A stretch of 64,000 nt of DNA from Hyphomonadaceae bacterium (GTDB lineage Bacteria > Pseudomonadota > Alphaproteobacteria > Caulobacterales > Hyphomonadaceae), in contig JANQQC010000047.1 in assembly GCA_028285145.1 (NCBI GenBank), positions 1 to 64,000 of the forward strand, in the 5' to 3' direction. The first letter of the stretch is position 1, and each line of letters begins with the position of its first letter. The translations under genes were made by a program, and so were the position numbers. This document shows, in pieces, positions 9,536-18,081 of the stretch. The notes under the pieces are model-generated. The model worked only from the letters and a program-made list of their open reading frames with translations. It was not told the DNA's origin and ran no database searches.

Positions 9536-9683
9536 CCGCGGTTGCTAACAGAGCAATCTTCTCTTCTTCAAGCACTTTCCCCACCTCGTCTGCAGAGCTG
9601 CAATTCGACTGCATTTGACCTGCAGACGCTCTAATCAACTTTGGGTATACGCCAACTACATTAAGTGATTCATAAGACGTGCC

Positions 9684-9715
9684 GGAAATTGTACAGTCTT
9701 AATGTTCGCTGTTCC
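9684..9715. promoter_or_regulatory. Possible divergent EcfG-dependent promoters
   Basis: The phyR-nepR spacer contains GGAAA at 9684-9688 on the plus strand, followed 15 bases later by GTT. The minus strand has a perfect GGAAC (9715 down to 9711). The EcfG consensus is GGAAC, 16-17 bases, then CGTT, so the elements are suggestive but spacing and -10 boxes are imperfect in both directions. Autoregulation of this locus by EcfG is usual in relatives. Confidence 0.3.
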
Positions 9716-9744
9716 TCTGACGACTGACTAATTTGGAAAACTTC

Positions 9745-10539
9745 ATGAGCATTGCCGACGCAATTGAAAGTCATCTGCCCAAACTGCGTCGCTACGCCCG
9801 CGCCATTACAGGATCCACCAAGGCAGGCGATGACGCCGTCATAACAGCCATTGAAGGACTCGATCTGACGGAGGTGCCAGAGCGCGCCGATCTCGCCCTT
9901 TTCGCTGCCCTAGATAAGACCCTGCAAGACGTCTTCGATGACACGGCCGCCCAAAGCAGCGAGGACGACCCGCTGAGCAGCCTTGGCCTGCCTGAGCGGC
10001 GTGCGCTTCTCCTTTCGGCGGTGGAAGAATTCTCGACGCCGGACGTCGCGACGATCATGGGAACCTATGAGGAGCAGGTAGACGCTTATCTCGCCGACAG
10101 TGAGAACAAGCTGATTCAGGATCTTGCTACGGACGTCCTGATCATTGAGGACGAGCCGCTTATCGCCGCCAATCTGTCGCGCCTTGTACTTGCGCTGGGC
10201 CACACGGTCGTTGGCGTGGCGCAGACCATGGACGAGGCGGTCCAGCTGGGCTCCGAACACCGTCCAGCTCTCATCCTCAGCGATGTGAAGCTCGCCGATG
10301 AGTCTCTCGGCTATGACGCCGTCGCCAAGATCGAAGCGTTTTATTCGCCGACGACGATCTACATCACTGCCTACCCTGAGCAGCTGCTCCAGGGCGCGGA
10401 AACTGAACCGGCCTACCTTATCCCGAAACCCTTCAAACCATCTTACGTCAAAGCCGTCATCGAACAGGCGCTGCTGTCTGTTTCCAAAACCGGCAATGCG
10501 CAAAAAGAAATGCCGGCGGAAGTCCGCCGGCAAAGTTGA
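9745..10539 (+). CDS. phyR: PhyR anti-anti-sigma response regulator
   Basis: A 264-residue regulator. Residues 1-125 form an EcfG-like sigma mimic (IADAIESHLPKLRRYARAIT at the start) and the rest is a receiver domain (VLIIEDEPLIAANLSRL, phospho-acceptor Asp180 in LILSDVKLAD, lysine in YLIPKPF). Phosphorylation exposes the sigma-like part, which then captures NepR and frees EcfG. The ATG at 9745 is chosen over an in-frame TTG at 9733 because family homology starts at MSIADAI. It is divergent from nepR-ecfG. Confidence 0.95.
   Translation: MSIADAIESHLPKLRRYARAITGSTKAGDDAVITAIEGLDLTEVPERADLALFAALDKTLQDVFDDTAAQSSEDDPLSSLGLPERRALLLSAVEEFSTPDVATIMGTYEEQVDAYLADSENKLIQDLATDVLIIEDEPLIAANLSRLVLALGHTVVGVAQTMDEAVQLGSEHRPALILSDVKLADESLGYDAVAKIEAFYSPTTIYITAYPEQLLQGAETEPAYLIPKPFKPSYVKAVIEQALLSVSKTGNAQKEMPAEVRRQS
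10511..10532. terminator. Perfect hairpin at the phyR 3' end
   Basis: TGCCGGCGGA and TCCGCCGGCA are perfect 10-base arms around AG and overlap the last codons of phyR. There is no T tract after it, so it may act in RNA stability or as a rho-assisted stop. A second small inverted repeat (GAAACC/GGTTTC) follows at 10547-10564. Confidence 0.4.
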
Positions 10540-10871
10540 AGATGGAGAAACCGAACATGGTTTCGTAGGAGTTATGCAATCGCCCGAGAAATGGTTCCAA
10601 TAAAAGTTCCGCTGTTTTCCGAAGGCTCGTACGAGGCGTTTGCGACAGGTACGGGCCAGACGTTTCTGACGGTTGAGGGAAAACTATGCCCGCCACCTGC
10701 AAAGCGTTCCAACAATAACGTTTTCACCTGATTTTATTGCAGATGACGCCGAATCTGCGCTGGGCCGGCCCCTTACCTGGATTGCCGGTTCCCCCTCGCT
10801 AAACCCAGAAAATCCGGAACCTTATCGGCTGCCATTTCATAGGAGATGTGAGCTGTTCGCAGGAGACGGGG
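10540..10871. other. Intergenic region after phyR
   Basis: Little can be supported here. It holds the inverted repeat at 10547-10564 and an open frame of 46 codons at 10591-10731 (starts MVPIKVPLFSEGSYEAF) with only a weak ribosome site and no family I recognise. The right end carries AGGAG serving the PilZ gene. A small RNA cannot be excluded. Confidence 0.4.
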
Positions 10872-11150
10872 ATGGTCCAATCGGCCCTGAAGACGGAAAT
10901 TGTTGAGAAACGGCAGCACTCTCGGTTGGATTCGAGACGTGACGCCCATGTGCAGGCAAAGGGCGGGCCGGTGCCGGTGCAGGTCAAAAATTGGTCTCCG
11001 GCCGGCGCGCGGCTCGATTTTGACCGCCTTGTTGAACTGCCGCCTGAATTCAAGCTGCTACTCGGTCCGAAGGAACATGGCGGCGAGCCTAGCATTCGCT
11101 GCCGCCTGCGCTGGCGCGATGGCAGTTCGGCTGGCGTATCGTTCTACTAG
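10872..11150 (+). CDS. PilZ-domain protein
   Basis: A 92-residue single-domain protein. The c-di-GMP binding signature is partly present: RQHSR matches RxxxR, while NWSPAGARL stands where D/NxSxxG is expected. It ends in the strand RWRDGSSAGVSF. Such proteins act as cytoplasmic c-di-GMP effectors, but here the partner is unknown. The ATG at 10872 follows AGGAG at a good distance and is preferred to a GTG at 10848. Confidence 0.8.
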   Translation: MVQSALKTEIVEKRQHSRLDSRRDAHVQAKGGPVPVQVKNWSPAGARLDFDRLVELPPEFKLLLGPKEHGGEPSIRCRLRWRDGSSAGVSFY

Positions 11151-11181
11151 GCGTTCAGCGGCGGCTTTCGCATAGCTGCCC

Positions 11182-11334
11182 TCACCTCTGCTTCGCCTTC
11201 GACCGGCGACGGCAGGCCGCCGAGCAGTACTTCACCTCGTCCCAAACCGCTTCCCAGCGTTTGCGCCACGTAAACGGGCGCTCGCAGACCGGGCAGACCT
11301 TGGTTGGCAGATTGGACGGATTACGCAATGCCAT
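11182..11334 (-). CDS. DUF2256 small zinc-ribbon protein
   Basis: A 50-residue protein with the complete DUF2256 pattern: [17 protein letters not shown], then [15 protein letters not shown]. The four cysteines (CPVC and CSAAC) would bind zinc. The family is widespread, often lies beside photolyase or cryptochrome-like genes and has no established function. No photolyase is in this window. It ends just past the PilZ gene, convergent with it. Confidence 0.85.
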   Translation of the reverse strand: MALRNPSNLPTKVCPVCERPFTWRKRWEAVWDEVKYCSAACRRRSKAKQR

Positions 11335-11415
11335 CCTGCGGAGATAGCGCCCGGTGGCACGGCGTCCATGGCGGCCCCTGAGCGGGCCAGGCTAGCAACG
11401 CTTGGGAGATTTCGC

Positions 11416-11492
11416 TGGCGGTCCGAGGAGGATTCGAACCCCCGACCCCCTGATTCGTAGTCAGGTACTCTATCCAGCTGAGCTATCGGACC
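11416..11492 (-). tRNA. tRNA-Arg (anticodon ACG)
   Basis: Reading leftward, the acceptor arms GGTCCGA and TCGGACC pair perfectly. The anticodon arm is CCTGA-CTACGAA-TCAGG with ACG in the loop, and the T arm contains GGTTCGAATCC. Discriminator G and an encoded CCA end the gene, 77 bases in total. ACG is read with inosine at the wobble position and decodes CGT, CGC and CGA. No integrase or repeated 3' end is seen nearby. Confidence 0.97.
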
Positions 11493-11544
11493 GCGCGAGC
11501 GAAGGCGGACACATAACGGCGCGCGGCCCGCAGCGCAACCAGCT

Positions 11545-12546
11545 TTATGCTTTGATCTGACGTCCGGCCTCGTAAACGCCGCGCGCAACGGCGCGGGACA
11601 GCGTCGAGGCCGCCAGCTCCCCTATGCGAGCGACCGCCATAGGTGCCGGCCCGGTCAGTGGCTGCTTTGCGCTCGACATGACGAAAATCGCAACGCCATC
11701 GACGGGGGCAAAGACCGGTCGGATAGCGCGGGACAGCCCTGACAGGGCCATTTGCGCCACGCGTTTGGCCTGATCCGGGGAGAGCGCCGCATCAGTGGCG
11801 ATGCAGGCAATGGTCGTGTTCTGGCCAAGCGCCGGATTTGTCTTGGCCGACCCCCAATCGTCAGCGTTCACAGCGTAGTCAGCTGGCGGGCGCGCACCAC
11901 CAAACTCGCCATCGACTTCAAACGGCCAGGCCCAGAACACATCCGTGCCTGGCATGAAGACGGAGCCGAAACAGTTCACCGCTGTGATCGCGCCGACCGT
12001 GATGCCGTTATCGGTAACAATGCTGGCCGAGCCGAGCCCGCCAGCATGTGTTCCTGCTTTCGCCCCTGTCCCTGCCCCCGCGACGCCGAGCGCAAACGAT
12101 CCCGCTGCGGCATCGAAGGCGGCCCGGCCAAGCGTGGGGTAAGGCGAGGGATCGCCCCAGTCCTTGTCCCCGCCATTGGCGAGATCGTAAAGAATGGCCG
12201 CAGGAACAATTGGCGGGAGCGGTACGCCCGGCTGCCTTGGCGCGCCACCAAAACCATATCCACGATCGGCCGCCTTAAGTCCTGAGACAACGCCATCCGC
12301 TGCGGCAAGGCCGAACGCGCTGCCGCCGGACAGCACAATCGCATCGACCGCTTCTACCAGTGTGCCACCGGCCAAAAGATCGGTCTCCCGTGTGCCGGGG
12401 CCGCCACCTGCGACCGCAACAGCGGCAATGGCCGGCTCATCCGCCAGAATAACGGTCGTTCCTGTCCGGACTTTATGATCTTCTGCATTGCCTACCTTGA
12501 AGCCGGCGACGTCTGTGATCAGGTTCTGTGCGCCGGGGCGGGCCAT
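11545..12546 (-). CDS. P1-family (DmpA/NylC-type) self-cleaving hydrolase
   Basis: A 333-residue member of the DmpA/NylC N-terminal nucleophile family (peptidase S58/P1). Family blocks are VLSGGSAFGLAAADGV, GTHAGGLGSAS and ITAVNCFG. The processing site reads GQNTTIACIATDAALS: cleavage is predicted between Asn243 and Thr244, leaving Thr as nucleophile as in the nylon-oligomer hydrolase NylC, rather than Gly-Ser as in DmpA. The substrate is probably a small peptide or amide. The ATG at 12546 follows AAAGAGA. It is divergent from the gamma-glutamyltransferase gene, 74 bases away. Confidence 0.88.
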   Translation of the reverse strand: MARPGAQNLITDVAGFKVGNAEDHKVRTGTTVILADEPAIAAVAVAGGGPGTRETDLLAGGTLVEAVDAIVLSGGSAFGLAAADGVVSGLKAADRGYGFGGAPRQPGVPLPPIVPAAILYDLANGGDKDWGDPSPYPTLGRAAFDAAAGSFALGVAGAGTGAKAGTHAGGLGSASIVTDNGITVGAITAVNCFGSVFMPGTDVFWAWPFEVDGEFGGARPPADYAVNADDWGSAKTNPALGQNTTIACIATDAALSPDQAKRVAQMALSGLSRAIRPVFAPVDGVAIFVMSSAKQPLTGPAPMAVARIGELAASTLSRAVARGVYEAGRQIKA

Positions 12547-12620
12547 GATGTCTCTTTCGTTTTGTCGTGGGGTTTCATAGGCTTGCCGAGATAGCCCGCC
12601 AAGCAAGAAAGCATCCTCCC

Positions 12621-14480
12621 ATGTTCAATGTCCTGACCAGAGCCGCGCCGCTGGCGTTACTTCTTGCCGCATGCGGGGGGGAATCGCTGGAGCCGCCTCT
12701 GCCGGAGGTCGAGGAAACGGAGATCGTCATCGAAGACGATAGCTGGACGAAGGGCGCGATGGTGGCAGCCGCCGATCCACGCGCCGTGGAGGCCGGACTG
12801 GAGATTCTGCGGGCGGGCGGACACGCAGTGGACGCTGCGATTGCCGTTCATGCGGTGCTGGGCCTAGTCGAACCGCAGAGCTCCGGCATTGGCGGCGGGG
12901 CATTCATGATCGTCTATGAGCGCGATAGCGACCAGATCAGCGTATATGACGGGCGCGAAACCGCACCCATGGCGACAACGCCGGAGCATTTCATCGAGGA
13001 TGGGGAGGCGCTTGGTTTTCTCGATGCCTGGCAGGCAGGTCTTGCGACAGGCGTTCCCGGGCAGGTCGCGCTCTACAAGACCGCGCATGATGCCCATGGA
13101 CGGGCGGACTGGGGCGACCTGTTCGAACCGGCCATCGCCCTTGCAACAGATGGATTTGAGGTCTCCCCTCGCCTGGCCAACCTGCTGGCCAATCCACGCC
13201 TGCGCCAGTTTGTGAGACTGGATGATCACCCGGTCTCCGCCGCTTACTTCTATCCTGATGGCGAGCCGCTGGCGGAAGGCTTTGTGCGGACCAATCCGGA
13301 TTATGCCGAGACGCTGAGCACGGTGTCCCTGCTCGGACCGGATGCGTTCTATAAAGGCTCTCTCGCGCAGAAGATCGTGACGACGGCCAATGAAGAGCCG
13401 CGCCCGGCCGGCATGACGCTGGAAGATCTTGCAAACTATGAAGTGAAAACACGCGGCGCGCTCTGCTCGGAGCATGCTACGGTACGTGTTTGTTCCGCCC
13501 CACCGCCAAGCTCGGGCGGGGTCGCTCAGAACATGATCCTTGGCTTGTATGAGCGCCTTGCCCCGACCGGCGAGGATGCCACCAATGATGCAATGGTGAT
13601 GGCGGCCTTTGTCGATGCCCAGCGTCTCGCCTATGCCGACCGCGATCATTATGTCGCCGATGCCGATTTTGTTCAGGTGCCTGCCGCCGATCTGATCAAT
13701 CCGGATTATCTCGATGTACGAGCGACAGAACGGTTCGCCTCTGACGCCCCCTCGACCCCCGGTGATCCGGGTGTGGCGCTTGGCGGCAATCCGATGGTGG
13801 GCATGTGGGGTCAGGACCCGACCGAGGACGCTCCGGGAACAACACACATCTCGATTATTGATGGCGACGGGAACGCCGTTTCCATGACGGCGACGGTCGA
13901 GGCCGCTTTCGGTAATTCCCGGATGGTTGGCGGATTTCTCCTCAATAATGAACTGACCGACTTTGCCCGCCAGCCCCGCGTGGCCAACCTGCCCGTCGCC
14001 AACGCCCCCGGACCGGGCAAACGGCCACGCTCTTCCATGTCGCCCACCCTCGTCTTCGACAAGGAAACCGGTGAGTTGATGATGGTGACCGGATCACCGG
14101 GCGGGAACTCGATTGTTGCCTTTGTCGCGAAGACACTGGTGGGCGTTCTGCACTGGGACATGTCCGCACAAGAAGCGGTGAACTTCCCGAACATCATCGC
14201 ACGCGGCGATGTGGTTGGCGTTGAAACCAGCACAAGCGATGGCGAGCGCGCGGCGGCAACGCTTGAGGAGCTTGGCTACACGGTGGAGCAGGGTCAGGGC
14301 GAAGGCTCCGGCCTGCACGTGATTGTTGTTCGGGAAGATGGCCTTGAAGGCGCGGCCGATCCGCGCCGCGAGGGCATTGCGAAGGCGCTGGATGCCGAAG
14401 AGCCTGAAGCTTCCGGCGAAGCGGCCGAGGAACTTGCCCCTGCCGCGGAGGCGATCCCCGAGCCAGCCGAGTCCGAGTGA
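12621..14480 (+). CDS. ggt: Gamma-glutamyltransferase, lipoprotein form
   Basis: A 619-residue GGT. The signal ends in a lipobox (LLLAACGG, Cys18), so the enzyme is probably tethered in the periplasm. Family blocks are SSGIGGGAFMIVY, the processing site GTTHISIIDGDG (nucleophile Thr407), GGFLLNNELTDF, RPRSSMSPTLVF and GSPGGNSI. It cleaves and transfers the gamma-glutamyl group of glutathione after splitting itself into two chains. An acidic Ala/Glu-rich tail of about 30 residues at the C-terminus is unusual. The ATG at 12621 opens the signal peptide. The stop overlaps the next gene. Confidence 0.93.
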   Translation: MFNVLTRAAPLALLLAACGGESLEPPLPEVEETEIVIEDDSWTKGAMVAAADPRAVEAGLEILRAGGHAVDAAIAVHAVLGLVEPQSSGIGGGAFMIVYERDSDQISVYDGRETAPMATTPEHFIEDGEALGFLDAWQAGLATGVPGQVALYKTAHDAHGRADWGDLFEPAIALATDGFEVSPRLANLLANPRLRQFVRLDDHPVSAAYFYPDGEPLAEGFVRTNPDYAETLSTVSLLGPDAFYKGSLAQKIVTTANEEPRPAGMTLEDLANYEVKTRGALCSEHATVRVCSAPPPSSGGVAQNMILGLYERLAPTGEDATNDAMVMAAFVDAQRLAYADRDHYVADADFVQVPAADLINPDYLDVRATERFASDAPSTPGDPGVALGGNPMVGMWGQDPTEDAPGTTHISIIDGDGNAVSMTATVEAAFGNSRMVGGFLLNNELTDFARQPRVANLPVANAPGPGKRPRSSMSPTLVFDKETGELMMVTGSPGGNSIVAFVAKTLVGVLHWDMSAQEAVNFPNIIARGDVVGVETSTSDGERAAATLEELGYTVEQGQGEGSGLHVIVVREDGLEGAADPRREGIAKALDAEEPEASGEAAEELAPAAEAIPEPAESE

Positions 14481-14941
14481 TCAGGTCCATTCTTGCGGCT
14501 CTGACGGTCATCCTTGGCCCGTTTGCATCGGCCGAGCCAGCCATGAAGGTCCTGAATTATACCGCAGAATGGTGCCCCAAGTGTCAGATTCTCAATCCGC
14601 GCCTGTCGGAGGCGTTGGAGAGTTTCACTGAGACGAGTGTCCGGCGAGTGGATCTGAACATGACATATGCCCGCGGCGAGCGGCGATCAGCGATCATGGC
14701 CGGGATTGAGAGCAAGACCCTTGCCCATCAGGCCGGATATCTGTGGGAGTGGTATGGCGGTGCGACGGGACTGGCCGCCGTGATTGCCAGCGACGATGGC
14801 GAGCTGTTAACTTGCCTCCTACCGGGCAATAGCGTGCAAGAGATGCAGGCACGGCTGACTCAGGCGCTCATACTGGCTGAGAATGGCACGCCCGGAGACC
14901 GGATGCTCGACGCCGCCGATTGCCCGGCTCCGTTCAATTAG
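14477..14941 (+). CDS. Exported thioredoxin-fold protein
   Basis: A 154-residue protein with a Sec signal (ILAALTVILGPFASAE) and a thioredoxin-like active site EWCPKCQIL (Cys33 and Cys36). It starts with GTG overlapping the ggt stop in GTGA, so translation is coupled to ggt. A periplasmic thiol-redox role next to a glutathione-cleaving enzyme is plausible. The partner and direction (oxidase or reductase) are unknown. A cysteine pair occurs only at the CxxC; two further single cysteines lie in the C-terminal half. Confidence 0.75.
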   Translation: MIRSILAALTVILGPFASAEPAMKVLNYTAEWCPKCQILNPRLSEALESFTETSVRRVDLNMTYARGERRSAIMAGIESKTLAHQAGYLWEWYGGATGLAAVIASDDGELLTCLLPGNSVQEMQARLTQALILAENGTPGDRMLDAADCPAPFN

Positions 14942-14952
14942 CAAGCGGCACT

Positions 14953-14967
14953 GCCTGATTATCAGGC
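14953..14967. repeat. Short perfect palindrome
   Basis: GCCTGAT-T-ATCAGGC is a 7+1+7 perfect inverted repeat in the 98-base spacer between the thioredoxin-fold gene and prmA. It has no T tract. It could be a regulator site or a weak RNA hairpin. Confidence 0.35.
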
Positions 14968-15039
14968 GGCAGGGGTGGAGCCGGTGCGCCGTCCGGGTTA
15001 GGCGCTGCATATTGTCGACGCCGACCGTTAGTGAATGTC

Positions 15040-16011
15040 ATGCCAACCTATCAGATCATCGCCAAAGGCCCGCGATCCGTGATCGAGAAAACCGGCAATG
15101 CGCTGGCGGATATGGACCCATCGCCCGCCAGTGCCGTCGATATGAAAGAAGATGGACGCTCAGGCTGGCGGCTCGACGTGTATGCCAACAGTCTGGAGGA
15201 GGCGTTTGGGTGTGCCGGCATCATGGAGCTGGTCGGGCCTGACCTGAATGCGCGCGTTGAGGAGTTGGAAGATCAGGACTGGGTGACGATGTCGCTTGAG
15301 GGCCTGCCACCCGTGCGCGCAGGGCGATTCATCGTGGCCGGCAGCCATGCGCTGGCCACCGCCTCCCCCGGGAAGACAAGCGTGCTGATCGAGGCAGGGC
15401 CCGCTTTTGGCACAGGCCACCATGGGACAACCCTTGGATGCCTGCTCGCCTTCCAGCGTGTGCTGAACAAACGCCGGGCGGGCCGGGTGCTGGATCTGGG
15501 GACAGGCTCAGGTGTGCTGGCGATTGCCGCGCTCAAGGCCGGCGCGGATTTTGCCGTCGGCACCGATATCGACAAGGACAGTGTTCACGTGGCCCGGGAG
15601 AATGCGCTGAAAAACAGCGTCGCTTCGAAGTTCCGGGCGCTTCATGCGAGCGGCGCGCGGCATGCGACTGTGCGCCGGCGCGGGCCGTACGATATTGTGT
15701 TCGCAAACATTCTGGCGCGACCGCTCGTGCGGCTGGCCCCGGACATTGAAGCGCTCACGGCCCCCGGTGGCGTGATCATCCTGTCCGGGCTGCTCGTCCA
15801 TCAGGAACCACAAGTACGCGGGGCATTTGCGGGGCGCGGCCTGACATTGATCGACCGTGTCCGACGGGATGGCTGGTCAACGCTCGTCTTCCGGAAACCG
15901 AAAGTCGTCGACCTGAAAGCCTATCGCGCTGCGCGGCGGGCCCAGCGCGCTTCCCGGCGGGCCAGCATGCGTGGACGCGGTGCGGACTTCGCGTTCAAAC
16001 GGGTCGCCTGA
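15040..16011 (+). CDS. prmA: PrmA-like ribosomal protein L11 methyltransferase
   Basis: A 323-residue methyltransferase. The N-terminal substrate-recognition part (about 1-100) is divergent. The catalytic part has EAGPAFGTGHHGTT (the PrmA-specific loop), the SAM motif VLDLGTGSGVLAIAALKAG, GTDIDKDSV and FANILARPL (the NI/VLA motif). PrmA trimethylates ribosomal protein L11. The C-terminus adds a basic tail of about 35 residues rich in Arg and Ala. The ATG at 15040 fits the family N-terminus; a GTG at 15031 is an alternative. Confidence 0.9.
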   Translation: MPTYQIIAKGPRSVIEKTGNALADMDPSPASAVDMKEDGRSGWRLDVYANSLEEAFGCAGIMELVGPDLNARVEELEDQDWVTMSLEGLPPVRAGRFIVAGSHALATASPGKTSVLIEAGPAFGTGHHGTTLGCLLAFQRVLNKRRAGRVLDLGTGSGVLAIAALKAGADFAVGTDIDKDSVHVARENALKNSVASKFRALHASGARHATVRRRGPYDIVFANILARPLVRLAPDIEALTAPGGVIILSGLLVHQEPQVRGAFAGRGLTLIDRVRRDGWSTLVFRKPKVVDLKAYRAARRAQRASRRASMRGRGADFAFKRVA

Positions 16012-16263
16012 ACCGGGCCGTTTACTTCGTTGACGAAGCCTTCTTCGCGGTACTGCGGCGCAACATGGTCAGCCGAACTGGCGTTGTATTCTACAGTTTT
16101 CATTGTCTTTCCAATCATCTCGCAAGTGCGAAATCTGCGCTTGCAAAGGAGACATAGGGCATGAAGCTTAAAATTGAATGACGCGACCGTCATTTATTCA
16201 ATGCATTATTGCAATGCTATTATGCCGCTTCCACCTGCGGCCCGAGCGGAGTATCCCATCAAT

Positions 16264-18078
16264 ATGAGACAAAGCTTCGATGTACAGGGCGGTCCGTCAG
16301 ACGGTCGCGCCCACCTGCCCCGCCTTCGCGAAACCCTCAAATCAGCGGGACTGGACGGGTTTTACGTGCCGCATGAGGACGAATATCAGAATGAGTATCT
16401 GCCCGATGCGAATGAGCGTCTTGGCTGGGCGACCGGCTTCACGGGCTCGGCGGGCTGCGCATTGATCTTTGCCGATCGAGCCGTCGTTTTTGTTGACGGC
16501 CGCTATACGCTACAGGCCGCTGACCAGCTTGCGCCGGAGCTTTTCGACACTGAAGGCCTGCCCGATCCGGGACCGTTCGGATGGCTGACAAAACAGTCGC
16601 TTAAAGGCCAGACGATCGGCTACGATCCCAAACTGATGAGCCCGAACGATGTTACGGCGTTGTCCCGGGTCGCAGAAAAGGCGGGCGCTGAGCTACGCGC
16701 GGTCGAAGAGAACCCAATCGATCTGGCCTGGGGCAGCGACCGCCCGGATCAGCCCTGCGCCCCGGCTGTCAGCCATGCATTGAAACATGCCGGCCTCTCC
16801 TCTTCGGACAAACGCGCTGATATTGCCGCCGACATCGCCGAAGATGGCGCAGATGCGGCTGTTATCACCGCACCGGCCTCCATTGCGTGGCTTTTCAATA
16901 TTCGTGGCGGGGACGTGTCCCACTCCCCGCTCCCGCTCGGACGGGCCATCCTGCGCGCCGACGGCAAGGCAGATCTTTTCCTCGACGAAGCGAAGGCATC
17001 GCCTGATCTGCTCGATCACCTTGGCAATGATGTATCCCTGCGCCCGTTGACAGAGCTTGAAACCGCGCTCGGCGCGCTTTCAGGACAGACTATCAGCCTC
17101 GATCCCGACGTCGCCTCCGCCTGGTTCTTCGATCAGGTAAAGCAGGCGGGCGCGACGATCCTGCGCCAGCGCGATCCGGTCGCCCTGGCAAAAGCCTGCA
17201 AGAATGCTGCAGAGATCGACGGCACACGGCGAGCTCATGAGCGCGATGGCGTTGCCGTGACACGGTTCCTGCGCTGGCTTGATACTGAAGCGCAGAGCGG
17301 CGAGGTTTCTGAAATTGACGCAGCACTGAAACTGGAAGCCTTCCGGGACGAGTTGGACGGGCTGAAGGATCTTTCCTTTCAGACGATCTCAGGTGCCGGA
17401 CCGAATGGCGCGCTGCCTCACTACCGCGTATCGACGGCGTCCAATCGCAAGCTTGAAAAGGGTACGCTCTATCTCGTTGATTCCGGCGGCCAGTATCTTG
17501 ATGGCACAACCGATGTGACGCGCACGGTTCCCATCGGCGCACCGAGCGCTGACATGCGCCGCCACTACACGCTTGTCCTGAAGGGTCACATTGCGCTGGC
17601 AACCGCGCGGTTCCCAGAAGGCACGACCGGCACCCACCTCGACACGCTCGCGCGGGATGCCTTGTGGCGCGCCGGGCTCGATTTCGATCATGGCACCGGC
17701 CATGGCGTCGGCGTTTATCTCGGTGTCCATGAAGGCCCGCAACGCATCGCCAAGGGCTGGAATGCGACACCGCTCATGCCGGGTATGATCGTGTCTAATG
17801 AGCCGGGCTTCTACAAGGATGGGGCTTACGGCATCCGCATCGAGAATCTGCAGTATGTAACGGGGCCGGCCCCGATTGCCGGGGGCGACCGCGACATGCT
17901 CGGCTTTGAATGTCTGACATTCGCGCCGCTCTCGCGCGACCTGATCGACACCGCCCTGCTCTCACCGGATGAGCACGCCTGGGTCGATGCCTATCATCAG
18001 CGGGTTCAGGAAATCATCGGCCCCGATCTTGAGGGCGAAGATGCCGCGTGGCTGGCGCAGGCCTGCGCGCCGCTCTAG
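16264..18078 (+). CDS. Xaa-Pro aminopeptidase, M24B family
   Basis: A 604-residue enzyme of the long XPNPEP1-like type: two creatinase-like N-terminal domains and a C-terminal pita-bread domain. Metal and catalytic motifs are LVDSGGQYLDGTTDVTRT (two Asp), DHGTGHGVGVYLGVHEG (His), SNEPGFYKDG and YGIRIENLQ (Glu). It removes an N-terminal residue before proline using two metal ions, in the cytoplasm. The ATG at 16264 begins where homology begins. It is convergent with phaR, with 3 bases between them. Confidence 0.93.
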   Translation: MRQSFDVQGGPSDGRAHLPRLRETLKSAGLDGFYVPHEDEYQNEYLPDANERLGWATGFTGSAGCALIFADRAVVFVDGRYTLQAADQLAPELFDTEGLPDPGPFGWLTKQSLKGQTIGYDPKLMSPNDVTALSRVAEKAGAELRAVEENPIDLAWGSDRPDQPCAPAVSHALKHAGLSSSDKRADIAADIAEDGADAAVITAPASIAWLFNIRGGDVSHSPLPLGRAILRADGKADLFLDEAKASPDLLDHLGNDVSLRPLTELETALGALSGQTISLDPDVASAWFFDQVKQAGATILRQRDPVALAKACKNAAEIDGTRRAHERDGVAVTRFLRWLDTEAQSGEVSEIDAALKLEAFRDELDGLKDLSFQTISGAGPNGALPHYRVSTASNRKLEKGTLYLVDSGGQYLDGTTDVTRTVPIGAPSADMRRHYTLVLKGHIALATARFPEGTTGTHLDTLARDALWRAGLDFDHGTGHGVGVYLGVHEGPQRIAKGWNATPLMPGMIVSNEPGFYKDGAYGIRIENLQYVTGPAPIAGGDRDMLGFECLTFAPLSRDLIDTALLSPDEHAWVDAYHQRVQEIIGPDLEGEDAAWLAQACAPL

Positions 18079-18081
18079 CGG

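Noticed and set aside
11416-11492. tRNA-Arg as an integration site
   Set aside because: No integrase, no repeated tRNA 3' end, and neighbours are ordinary chromosomal genes.
15921-16103. Small minus-strand frame starting MKTVEYNASSAD with GGAAAG before its ATG
   Set aside because: It would overlap the prmA 3' end by about 90 bases and shows no recognised domain; the second half mirrors prmA codons.
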